The notes beneath the pieces were generated by a model, which saw nothing but the letters and a program-made list of their open reading frames with translations, ran no database searches and had not been told where the DNA came from. Below are positions 1-5,525 of a stretch of 5,525 nt of DNA, piece after piece. The position numbers were made by a program, and so were the translations under genes. The stretch lies in assembly GCA_028290345.1 (NCBI GenBank), contig JAQGKB010000266.1, positions 1 to 5,525 on the forward strand. The letters are read 5' to 3'. Every line of letters starts with the position of its first letter. Positions within the stretch are counted from its first letter, which is position 1. The stretch is from Hyphomicrobiales bacterium. GTDB taxonomy: Bacteria > Pseudomonadota > Alphaproteobacteria > Rhizobiales > Devosiaceae.

Positions 1-315
1 GCCTTCAATGGCGTTTGGAAAATGCTGGACGCGCGTTGGAACGTCATCGACCACTTCAACAACACCGACATCTTGGAACATGGCGCTGAGCGGCGCCCAT
101 GGATTCTTCATTTTGCGACTTGGAAGAAACCGTGGGACTACCGTTATCCGAATTTGAATGGGGACTACTACGACAGCTTTCGAAGCCGCACCCTTTTTGC
201 GAGGACCCTCATCGAGAAACGACGCGATGCGCTGCGCGAGCACTGGACCGAAGGAAAGCGATTCTTGAAACGAGCCGCGCCAATTCGGATTGTCTGGGAA
301 TACATCAGAGGATAG
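1..315 (+). CDS. Glycosyltransferase family 8, C-terminal fragment (5' end outside window)
   Basis: The reading frame is open from the first base of the window to a TAG stop at 313-315 and gives 104 visible residues, so this is the C-terminal part of a longer protein. Residues 9-14 (LDARWN) and 35-45 (ILHFATWKKPW) match the end of retaining GT-A family 8 glycosyltransferases, the group of LgtC and RfaJ-type LPS sugar transferases. In that family the HFxGxxKPW-like element supplies a metal-binding histidine, here His37; the usual glycine is Thr40. After it comes a charged helical tail rich in Arg and Lys, typical of membrane-associated LPS transferases. The ATG at 22 is internal, because the family-typical sequence runs through it. 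The next gene begins 22 bases downstream, consistent with one operon. The donor and acceptor sugars cannot be read from this fragment. GC content is low here compared with genes further right. Confidence 0.8.
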   Translation, partial: AFNGVWKMLDARWNVIDHFNNTDILEHGAERRPWILHFATWKKPWDYRYPNLNGDYYDSFRSRTLFARTLIEKRRDALREHWTEGKRFLKRAAPIRIVWEYIRG

Positions 316-326
316 CGCGGGGCATC

Positions 327-334
327 GAGGCAGG
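327..334 (+). promoter_or_regulatory. Ribosome binding site that supports the ATG at 338
   Basis: The sequence GAGGCAGG lies just before the ATG at 338, with the GAGG part at a normal seven-base spacing. It favours 338 over the in-frame TTG at 290. Confidence 0.55.
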
Positions 335-337
335 CGA

Positions 338-1231
338 ATGCGACGAGACAATCTCATTTCGGTAATTGTTCCGACCTACAATCGACGACGTTTCGTCGCC
401 AACGCCGTCTCGAGCATCCTGCGGCAAGATGCCGGAAATATCGAGATTGTCGTCGTGGATGATGGATCGACGGACGGCACGAGCGAGGCGCTCGGCTCGT
501 ACATGCCGGCAATCCGATACATCTATCAAGAAAACCGCGGTGTAAGCGCCGCTCGGAACCGTGGCGTGCAAGAGAGCTGCGGCGAGTACCTTGCGTTTCT
601 CGACAGCGACGATGAGTGGACGCCCGGTAAGCTCGGCGCCCAGTTGAACGCAGTCTCCGAAGGCGTGCTGAGCTTTGAAGGCGTCAAGTGGTTCTATGAT
701 GGACACGACGATCAGTCGGTACCTCCGGAGACACTCGGCGTGAGATGGCCCAGATACGACCGGTCGGGTTACCTGGTGGACCCGATCCTCGACGTGGCCG
801 AAGCACGCTATCTCACCTTGGGGACGCTGCTTTGTACCAAGGCTACATTCATGTCAGTGGGCCCATTCGATGAAACCCTGATTATGGGCGAGGATGAAGA
901 CTGGTTTAGCCGAGCCTCGCTTCGGCTGCGCTTTCACTACATTCCCGGAGCGTTTTTGAAAATCCGCTTTCACCAGCACCAGACCAGCAAAGAAAACGAG
1001 AATAGCCTTCGCAGCCTGATTTCCGTGTTTGAGAAGATGAAGGCAAGAACCGAAGGCGTGCATCCGCGTGCCCATGCAACAGCCAACCAGCGGCTGGCGG
1101 CCAAGTGGTCGCACCTGGCGAACAGATTGAGGATGGATGAGCGCCGGCTGGAAGCACGGGATGCTGCCCGGAGGGCATACCTGCTCAACCCGTTGAATTT
1201 GAAGAGGTTGGTGAAGGCAGTGTCTTATTAG
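338..1231 (+). CDS. Glycosyltransferase family 2 (inverting, GT-A fold)
   Basis: This 297-residue protein probably transfers a sugar from a nucleotide-sugar to a growing surface glycan at the cytoplasmic face of the inner membrane. The N-terminal half has the family 2 signature: ISVIVPTYNR at 7-16, VVVDDGSTDGT at 38-48 for nucleotide binding, NRGVSAARNRG at 66-76, and the metal-binding LDSDDEW at 88-94. EDEDW at 185-189 fits the catalytic-base region. The C-terminal 50 or so residues are helical and Arg/Ala-rich, with an ARRAYLLNPLN stretch that resembles a TPR-like helix pair. I chose the ATG at 338 because the domain begins within a few residues of it and GAGG (327-330) lies seven bases upstream. 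A TTG at 290 would add 16 residues of no family character and overlap the preceding gene. The length is normal for the family. GC content is lower than in the following genes. Substrate unknown. Confidence 0.9.
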   Translation: MRRDNLISVIVPTYNRRRFVANAVSSILRQDAGNIEIVVVDDGSTDGTSEALGSYMPAIRYIYQENRGVSAARNRGVQESCGEYLAFLDSDDEWTPGKLGAQLNAVSEGVLSFEGVKWFYDGHDDQSVPPETLGVRWPRYDRSGYLVDPILDVAEARYLTLGTLLCTKATFMSVGPFDETLIMGEDEDWFSRASLRLRFHYIPGAFLKIRFHQHQTSKENENSLRSLISVFEKMKARTEGVHPRAHATANQRLAAKWSHLANRLRMDERRLEARDAARRAYLLNPLNLKRLVKAVSY

Positions 1232-1268
1232 CGACTTTGCGATCGCTGCACATCGAAACTGCTTCAAG

Positions 1269-1275
1269 AAGGGAG
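1269..1275 (+). promoter_or_regulatory. Ribosome binding site of the second family 2 glycosyltransferase
   Basis: AAGGGAG is purine-rich and sits eight bases before the ATG at 1284. It is the clearest Shine-Dalgarno-like element in the window. The 52-base intergenic stretch around it shows no convincing promoter or terminator. Confidence 0.6.
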
Positions 1276-1283
1276 AGAGTTCT

Positions 1284-2291
1284 ATGCCACGCGTGGATGT
1301 CATCATCCCCTGCTACAATTATGGACGCTACCTGAAGCAATGCGTCGAAAGCGTCTTGACCCAAACCAATGTCGAGGTGCGGGTCCTCATCCTCGATGAC
1401 GCGTCGCCTGACGACACGCCGGAGATCGGTGCAGCGCTAGTGGGAGCCGATGCGCGGGTTACGTTTACGCGGCATGTCAGGAACAAGGGCCACCTCGTGA
1501 CCTTCAACGAGGGGCTGGAGTGGGCGTCGGGCGACTATCTGCTGCTGCTCTCGGCCGACGATTACCTGCTTCCCGGCGCTCTGTCGCGCGCAACACTCCT
1601 CATGGAGCATGCGCCTGAGGTTGGTTTCGTCTTCGGCCGGGTGCTGGTAGAGGGCGGCGACGGGTCGCTGGTGCCGGTCTCCCCGTTCGATGGCAAGGCC
1701 ATCAGAATTGGCCATCTGATCCTGTCGGGCGCCGAGTTCTTTGAGCGCTCCGGCGCCACTAACATCGTGCCGACCCCGACCGCCGTGGTTCGATCGACCT
1801 TGCAGAAGCGCGTTGGGCCGTATCGGCTCGACCTGCCCCATACCAGCGATCTCGAGATGTGGCTCCGCCTGGCGACGCACGCGTCTGTCGGGTTTGTGGA
1901 TGCCGACCAGGCGGTTTATCGGCAGCACGGCGCAAACATGTCCAGCGCATATGCCGCGACGATGCTGCCCGATATCGAACATAGAAAGGCAGCGTTCGAT
2001 CGCTTCTTCAGCGACAGCGGAGAATTGCTGCCAGACGCCGATGCCCTTCGTGACAGGATTTACCTGAAGCTGGCGCAAAGCACCGTCGATCGCGCCAGCC
2101 TTGCCTTCAATAATGGCAATCTGGAGCTCTCGGACCAGCTGTTGCAGTTTTCCCGCAGCATTCATCCCCGCATCGTGAAATCCGCGCCGTGGCTGAGGCT
2201 GGGCATCAAGCGCCGCATCGGGGTCCGGGGCTGGCGCGCCATCAGCGGGCTGAAACGGGCCGTCTTCGAGCGGCGCCAGACCGCAAGCTGA
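1284..2291 (+). CDS. Glycosyltransferase family 2 (second copy, variant metal-binding motif)
   Basis: A 335-residue protein with a GT-A family 2 domain, expected to act on the same surface glycan as its neighbours. Visible motifs are VDVIIPCYNYGRYL at 4-17, VLILDDASPDDT at 34-45, and GDYLLLLSADDYLLPGAL at 83-100. The metal-binding DxD position reads Ser90-Ala-Asp92-Asp93 rather than the Asp-Ser-Asp-Asp of the upstream glycosyltransferase. HTSDLEMWLRLA (186-197) occupies the place of the catalytic-base (ED) region, and YRQHGANMS (212-220) matches the conserved end of this type of domain. The last 110 residues are helical and probably form an accessory or membrane-contact region. The ATG has a good ribosome binding site and the protein starts directly at the domain, so the start is secure. 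It shares the family fold with the preceding gene but diverges strongly, so a recent duplication is unlikely. Sugar specificity cannot be told. Confidence 0.9.
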   Translation: MPRVDVIIPCYNYGRYLKQCVESVLTQTNVEVRVLILDDASPDDTPEIGAALVGADARVTFTRHVRNKGHLVTFNEGLEWASGDYLLLLSADDYLLPGALSRATLLMEHAPEVGFVFGRVLVEGGDGSLVPVSPFDGKAIRIGHLILSGAEFFERSGATNIVPTPTAVVRSTLQKRVGPYRLDLPHTSDLEMWLRLATHASVGFVDADQAVYRQHGANMSSAYAATMLPDIEHRKAAFDRFFSDSGELLPDADALRDRIYLKLAQSTVDRASLAFNNGNLELSDQLLQFSRSIHPRIVKSAPWLRLGIKRRIGVRGWRAISGLKRAVFERRQTAS

Positions 2292-2293
2292 GC

Positions 2294-2301
2294 AGGAAAG
2301 G
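2294..2301 (+). promoter_or_regulatory. Ribosome binding site that favours ATG 2308 over GTG 2305
   Basis: AGGAAAGG ends six bases before the ATG at 2308 but only three before the adjacent in-frame GTG at 2305, so the ATG is the better start. The site lies in the 16-base gap after the preceding gene. Confidence 0.55.
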
Positions 2302-2307
2302 CGCGTG

Positions 2308-3756
2308 ATGCGTTCCAGATCGGCCGATAGATCGCCCGCCGGGCAGCTTCCCGAGGCGGCGCGCTCAGCTGGCAGGCGCGGCTTGCGAACCAGGCGCGCG
2401 CCGGTGTCTTCGGCAAGGCACCTGCCGTGGCCCGTGCTGGTGTTCTTCATCGGCTGGGCGTTGCCGTGGATCGTCCAGGTCGGCGGGTTGGCGCTATCGC
2501 CCTATCGCGTCGTGCTGCTCGTCATGATCCTGCCGTGCCTGGTCCTCTGGCTGACGGGAAGGGCCGGCCGGATCAGGACGGCGGATATCGCGGTGTTGCT
2601 GTTTTGTGCATGGGGGGCGCTCAGCCTCCTGGTGCTGCACGGATTTCAGGCCGCGATCCAGCCGGGCGGCATTCTGTTCGTCGAAACCATGGGGGCGTAC
2701 CTGCTCGCCCGCTGCTTTATTCGCGACGCGAACGATTTTCGCAGGATGATCCGGCCGGTGTTCTGGATCGTCGTGCTGTTGCTGCCGTTTGCCATCATCG
2801 AGGCGATCACCGGGCGCGACATCATCCTGGCCGCATTTTCGACTGTGTTCCCGACGCATCTGATCACCAATAACGATCCCCGCTGGGGGTTGCGGCGGGC
2901 GCAGGCGATCTTCGAGCATCCCATCCTGATGGGCGTTTGCTGCGCCAGCATCGTGCCGCTCACCCACATGGTGCTTGGATACGGCGAGGGTATTCCCAAG
3001 CGCTGGAGCCGCACCTTGCTGGTCGCGGCGACCGCGGCGTTGTCGCTCTCCTCCGGGCCCTGGAGCGCGCTGGCAGTGCAAGGCGCGCTGATGCTGTGGA
3101 ACTGGTCGTTGCAGACCATCGCGATGCGCTGGCGGATCCTGTTGGCGCTGGTGACGGCGATGCTGCTGGCGATCCAGCTCTTCGCCAAGCGGCCGTTGCC
3201 CAACATCTTGTTCTCCAGCTTCGCCTTCGATGCGGATTCGGCGTTCTTCCGCATCCTGATCTGGAATTTCGGCACCCAGTCGGTGGCAAACCATCCGCTG
3301 TTCGGGGTGGGAATGGGCGAATGGGACCGCCCGTCGTGGATGGGGCCGAGCATCGATATGTTCTGGCTCTACAATGCCATCATTTACGGCCTGCCCGGCG
3401 GGGTGCTGATGCTGCTGGCGTTCTTCTCGATCGTGCTGCCGGTGAGTTTTCGAAAAACCTTTCACGGCACGCTCTATCAGTATCGGGCGGCATTCCTCAT
3501 CACCATGGCCTCGCTGTTCCTGGTGGGATGGATGGTGCATTTCTGGAACGCAACCTACGTGCTGTTCATGTTCCTGATGGGGAGCGGCGTCTGGATGCTG
3601 GATGCCGAGGAAAAAGATGCCGACCCGGAGGTGCACACGCCGCGCAAGGCCGGCAGGCGTCTGCCGCCGGCGAGGACGCGACCGGCGCCTCCCAAGGTCG
3701 AACCCACCCCTCCCACGGTCGAACCCATCCCTCCCGAAGCCGTGGACGGATCATGA
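2308..3756 (+). CDS. O-antigen ligase / Wzy-type polysaccharide polymerase-like membrane protein
   Basis: A 482-residue polytopic inner-membrane protein. I count about ten hydrophobic spans, near residues 41-60, 66-83, 92-110, 120-136, 149-167, 205-224, 235-256, 276-293, 352-378 and 394-430 (the last probably two). Between the spans at 149-167 and 205-224 is a loop ending in RRAQAIFEHPILMG (196-209), and a larger loop carries RILIWNFG (315-322) and HPLFGVGMGEW (329-339). An Arg followed by a PxxGxGxG element is typical of the Wzy_C / O-antigen ligase superfamily, which joins undecaprenyl-linked glycans either to one another or to lipid A core. Sequence alone does not separate ligase from polymerase; the surrounding glycosyltransferases fit both. 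It has an unusual Arg-rich N-terminal extension (1-40) and a Pro-rich C-terminal tail (about 440-482) with a short repeat. Its stop overlaps the next start, so translation is probably coupled. Confidence 0.8.
   Translation: MRSRSADRSPAGQLPEAARSAGRRGLRTRRAPVSSARHLPWPVLVFFIGWALPWIVQVGGLALSPYRVVLLVMILPCLVLWLTGRAGRIRTADIAVLLFCAWGALSLLVLHGFQAAIQPGGILFVETMGAYLLARCFIRDANDFRRMIRPVFWIVVLLLPFAIIEAITGRDIILAAFSTVFPTHLITNNDPRWGLRRAQAIFEHPILMGVCCASIVPLTHMVLGYGEGIPKRWSRTLLVAATAALSLSSGPWSALAVQGALMLWNWSLQTIAMRWRILLALVTAMLLAIQLFAKRPLPNILFSSFAFDADSAFFRILIWNFGTQSVANHPLFGVGMGEWDRPSWMGPSIDMFWLYNAIIYGLPGGVLMLLAFFSIVLPVSFRKTFHGTLYQYRAAFLITMASLFLVGWMVHFWNATYVLFMFLMGSGVWMLDAEEKDADPEVHTPRKAGRRLPPARTRPAPPKVEPTPPTVEPIPPEAVDGS
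3688..3729 (+). repeat. Two-copy 21-base in-frame tandem repeat in the tail of the membrane protein
   Basis: Units 3688-3708 and 3709-3729 differ at only two of 21 positions and encode PPKVEPT and PPTVEPI (residues 461-474). A partial third unit, PPEAV, follows at once. The repeat is in frame and ends 24 bases before the start of the next gene. Confidence 0.8.
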
Positions 3757-4649
3757 AGGCCAATTTCGGCAGGCTCAAATCCGGGCTCGACAAATTGCGC
3801 TGGGGCGTGCGGGTTGTCGGCGCGAAGGCGACGATCCGCGGCACGGCCCGGATGATTGCGATAAGCCTGCGCCGTCCCAAGCGCTCGGAAATCCGGCTCC
3901 GGTCCGGGCCCGTGCTCGAATTCGACTACCCGCGCCAGTTCCCGCCGACGCTGATGATGTTCGGCGATCTCATCGACCCCGAGTTCGCCTTTCTGCGCGA
4001 GGTGGCGCGTGCGGGCTGGGTCATGGCCGATATCGGCGCGGCGATCGGCCAGTTCACCCTGTTCGCCGCCACTTTGCCCGGCGCCACCATCCATGCCTTC
4101 GAACCCAGCAGCCTCAATATCGCGACCTTGCGGCAGAATCTGGTGCGCAACAGCGCGACCACGGCTGTTACCCTGCACCAGATTGCCCTCTCGAACAGCG
4201 AGGGCGAGGCCATTTTCGAAACCACCGAGCGCACCTGGATGAGCCGGCTCGGCGGGGCAAATTCAGAAGGGGAGGTCGTCGCGGTGCGAACGTTGACCGG
4301 CGAGTTCGAGCGGCTGGGTCTGGAGCATGTCGCGGTGCTCAAGATCAATGTCGCCGGGTTCGAGCCCACGGTGCTCGCGGGAGGCGAGGCTTACCTTGCC
4401 AAGGGCAAGGCGGATATCCTGATCCTGCTGCTCGGCCTCGAGTCGCTGCCCTGGTATGGCCGGCTCGCAAGCTTGGGCTACAGGTTCTTCTACTATCACC
4501 CCGAGGAGCGGACGCTCTACGAGGTCACGGCGTTCGACCAGCAGGCAGTGCTCGACCACCGGCCGTGGCCGGCCCGCCATATCATCGGCATTCGCGGCGG
4601 CGCCATCGAGGATGGCATCGTGGCCGCGCTCGCCATCCGCCAATTGTGA
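3753..4649 (+). CDS. FkbM-family SAM-dependent methyltransferase
   Basis: A 298-residue protein with the FkbM-type class I methyltransferase fold. The SAM-binding motif I is MADIGAAIGQFTLFAA (91-106), and HAFEPSSLNIATLRQNL (114-130) gives the acidic ribose-binding Glu117 and the family's AFEP signature. The later signature usually reads KIDVEGFE; here it is KINVAGFEPTVLAGG (197-211), with Asn199 and Ala201 replacing two acidic residues. Family members O-methylate sugars or polyketides; in this context the likely substrate is a hydroxyl of a surface-glycan sugar. The ATG overlaps the upstream stop (ATGA) and begins a basic N-terminal region of about 45 residues. The same frame is open far upstream, but that part runs across the membrane-protein gene, shows no methyltransferase character and is a shadow. 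A weak GGACGGA precedes the ATG, so coupling probably drives translation. Last gene of the rightward row. Confidence 0.87.
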   Translation: MKANFGRLKSGLDKLRWGVRVVGAKATIRGTARMIAISLRRPKRSEIRLRSGPVLEFDYPRQFPPTLMMFGDLIDPEFAFLREVARAGWVMADIGAAIGQFTLFAATLPGATIHAFEPSSLNIATLRQNLVRNSATTAVTLHQIALSNSEGEAIFETTERTWMSRLGGANSEGEVVAVRTLTGEFERLGLEHVAVLKINVAGFEPTVLAGGEAYLAKGKADILILLLGLESLPWYGRLASLGYRFFYYHPEERTLYEVTAFDQQAVLDHRPWPARHIIGIRGGAIEDGIVAALAIRQL

Positions 4650-4667
4650 TGCCTGGAAAATGCGAAT

Positions 4668-4695
4668 GGGATGGCACCCTGGCGGATGCCATCCC
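4668..4695. terminator. Hairpin between convergent genes, possible bidirectional terminator
   Basis: GGGATGGCA (4668-4676) and TGCCATCCC (4687-4695) are exact reverse complements and form a 9-bp stem with a 10-base loop. The hairpin lies 19 bases after the methyltransferase stop and 25 bases past the end of the minus-strand gene, where a shared terminator is expected. There is no strong T-tract on the plus strand. On the minus strand a short ATTTT stretch occurs about 8 bases past the stem. Function is inferred from position and symmetry. Confidence 0.55.
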
Positions 4696-4719
4696 TATGC
4701 TTGAGGGGATTCCGAAGGC

Positions 4720-5523
4720 CTAGAGGATGAAGTCGCTGGCAGTCAGGTGAACGATGCCGGTCAGCGCGATTTCGAAGTCGTGCACGCCGTCGCCGTTCAT
4801 GTCGCCCTGTACGATGGTCTGGTTGTGCGCAGTGTCGGTGTGCCACGCGACCACACCGCTGGTGTGATTGAACGCAGCGTTATCGGCAGCGATGAACGTG
4901 AAGGCCTGGTTGCCACTCACCGAGCTTTTGGCGTCGATTGCCGAGAGGTCGATCTTGTCAGTGCCGTGGACGAAATCGGTGACGACGTCGCGCGTGTCGA
5001 CGGTCTTGCCCATTTCGGCAACGCTGTTGAAGACAAAATGGTCGGAGCCGCTGCCGCCGGTCATGACGTCACGGCCGGTGCCGCCAATCAGGGTGTCGTT
5101 GCCGCCCGCCCCATTCAACGTGTCATTGCCCGCGAGGCCGTTGATCACGTTGTTGGAAGCGTTGCCGGTGAGATGGTCGGCGCCGCTGGTGCCCGTCATG
5201 CTGGTGCTGGGGGCGGGGGTCGGAGTGGGCGTCGGGGTCGGAGTCGGAGTGGGCGTGGGCGTCGGAGTTGGGGTCGGCACTGAGCCGCTGCCCAGGTTCT
5301 GGATGATGGTGCTGCCGTCGTTGACATTGCCGCTATAGGTCGGCGAGTTGGCGTTGAAGTCGGTATAGCCCCACTGGCCGCTGCCCATGTGGTTGTTGGT
5401 AAACGACACGCCGCTGATTGAGCCGCCGCTGAACTGGCCGTCGGAATAGACGGTGTAGCCGCCGCCGACGAGGACGTTGCTGTCGACCTTCACATTGGAG
5501 ATCGGGCCGAAATAGTTGTCGAT
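4720..5523 (-). CDS. RTX-type calcium-binding secreted protein with serralysin-like C-terminal domain (5' part outside window)
   Basis: The frame runs from the right edge of the window to a TAG stop at 4720-4722; the 267 visible residues are the C-terminal part and the true start lies to the right. The GTG at 5493 is internal. In order: a Gly/Asn/Ser-rich region of about 80 residues (with SNVKVDSNVLVGGG and VSFTNNHMG) that looks like the end of a right-handed beta-helix; a (Pro-Thr)10 linker; six RTX nonapeptides, which bind calcium and fold outside the cell; and a peptidase M10 C-terminal type domain with DVVTDFVHGTDKIDLSAID and a DxNxDGxxD calcium loop (DMNGDGVHD). It ends in DFIL, a typical type I secretion C-terminus. 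The protein is probably exported by a TolC-type ABC system not seen here. The catalytic role, if any, is upstream of the window; a polysaccharide lyase, epimerase or adhesin are all possible. It converges on the polysaccharide genes and is transcribed separately. Confidence 0.88.
   Translation of the reverse strand: MDNYFGPISNVKVDSNVLVGGGYTVYSDGQFSGGSISGVSFTNNHMGSGQWGYTDFNANSPTYSGNVNDGSTIIQNLGSGSVPTPTPTPTPTPTPTPTPTPTPAPSTSMTGTSGADHLTGNASNNVINGLAGNDTLNGAGGNDTLIGGTGRDVMTGGSGSDHFVFNSVAEMGKTVDTRDVVTDFVHGTDKIDLSAIDAKSSVSGNQAFTFIAADNAAFNHTSGVVAWHTDTAHNQTIVQGDMNGDGVHDFEIALTGIVHLTASDFIL
5032..5193 (-). repeat. Six RTX nonapeptide repeats
   Basis: Read on the minus strand, six consecutive 27-base units encode GTSGADHLT, GNASNNVIN, GLAGNDTLN, GAGGNDTLI, GGTGRDVMT and GGSGSDHFV. 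They follow the calcium-binding GGxGxDxUx pattern, with the two middle units closest to consensus and unit 2 the most degenerate. They sit directly before the C-terminal domain. Confidence 0.9.
5218..5277 (-). repeat. (Pro-Thr)10 linker, imperfect hexanucleotide repeat
   Basis: Ten Pro-Thr dipeptides in a row, followed by PAPSTS, form an extended linker between the putative beta-helix region and the RTX block. Codons vary (CCG, CCC and CCA for Pro; ACC, ACT and ACG for Thr), so the DNA repeat is imperfect. Confidence 0.9.
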
Positions 5524-5525
5524 CA

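Noticed and set aside
1239..1246. Palindrome GCGATCGC in the spacer between the two family 2 glycosyltransferases
   Set aside because: A single 8-base palindrome is expected by chance in GC-rich DNA; the possible short stem with 1231-1234 is too weak to call a terminator or operator.
1437..2450. A 337-codon open frame on the minus strand opposite the second glycosyltransferase
   Set aside because: Low-complexity, without family motifs, and it crosses the start of the next real gene. High GC content yields such long antisense frames.
2494..3636. A 380-codon open frame on the minus strand opposite the membrane-protein gene
   Set aside because: Its product is rich in His, Gln, Arg and Asp with no recognisable domain, and it mirrors the codon bias of the plus-strand gene. 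The plus-strand protein has clear membrane spans and family motifs.
2937..3752. Long upstream in-frame extension of the methyltransferase
   Set aside because: It overlaps the membrane-protein gene out of frame and its translation is Ala/Arg/Gly-rich with no domain. The ATG at 3753 with the ATGA overlap is the real start.
3602..4723. A 373-codon plus-strand frame overlapping the methyltransferase
   Set aside because: Arg/Pro/Ala-rich shadow translation of the methyltransferase gene, with no motifs.
5032..5277. Repeat block considered as a CRISPR-like or intergenic array
   Set aside because: The repeats are in frame within a coding region and translate to PT and RTX units; there are no unique spacers between conserved repeats.
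4747..5338. Plus-strand frames opposite the RTX gene, including one with a long Val-Gly run
   Set aside because: The Val-Gly run is the antisense reading of the Pro-Thr repeat. The minus-strand frame has unmistakable RTX and M10-type motifs.
1..5525. tRNA, rRNA, insertion sequences or phage attachment sites
   Set aside because: No cloverleaf, conserved rRNA segment, transposase motif or terminal inverted repeats could be recognised.

Overview
The window looks like part of a surface-polysaccharide (exopolysaccharide or lipopolysaccharide) biosynthesis locus from a GC-rich Gram-negative bacterium, most likely an alphaproteobacterium of the Bradyrhizobium/Rhodopseudomonas type. This rests on the high GC content of most of the window, the combination of gene families, and a C-terminal RTX / serralysin-type module of a style common in rhizobial secreted proteins. 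The genus is an inference; no rRNA, tRNA or other marker gene is present.

Layout. Five genes read left to right in a tight head-to-tail row: the 3' end of a family 8 glycosyltransferase (1-315), a family 2 glycosyltransferase (338-1231), a second family 2 glycosyltransferase (1284-2291), a multi-membrane-span O-antigen ligase/polymerase-like protein (2308-3756) and an FkbM-family methyltransferase (3753-4649). The gaps are 22, 52 and 16 bases, and the last pair overlaps in an ATGA, so they are probably one transcription unit whose promoter lies to the left of the window. A 70-base spacer with a perfect 9-bp hairpin separates this row from a convergent minus-strand gene (4720 to beyond 5523). 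That gene encodes the C-terminal part of a secreted calcium-binding RTX protein: a possible beta-helix region, a (Pro-Thr)10 linker, six RTX nonapeptides and a serralysin-type C-terminal domain.

How the genes may work together (inference): the three glycosyltransferases would add sugars to a lipid-linked repeat unit or lipid A core, the methyltransferase would O-methylate a sugar, and the membrane protein would polymerise or ligate the product. The RTX protein, exported by a type I system encoded elsewhere, could bind or modify the polysaccharide outside the cell, as rhizobial type I-secreted glycanases and lyases do.

I found no clear previously undescribed system. The points most worth a second look are an altered KIDVEGFE-like motif in the methyltransferase, a drop in GC content over the first two genes, the architecture of the RTX protein, and two in-frame coding repeats. 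There is no CRISPR array, mobile element or RNA gene that I can support.
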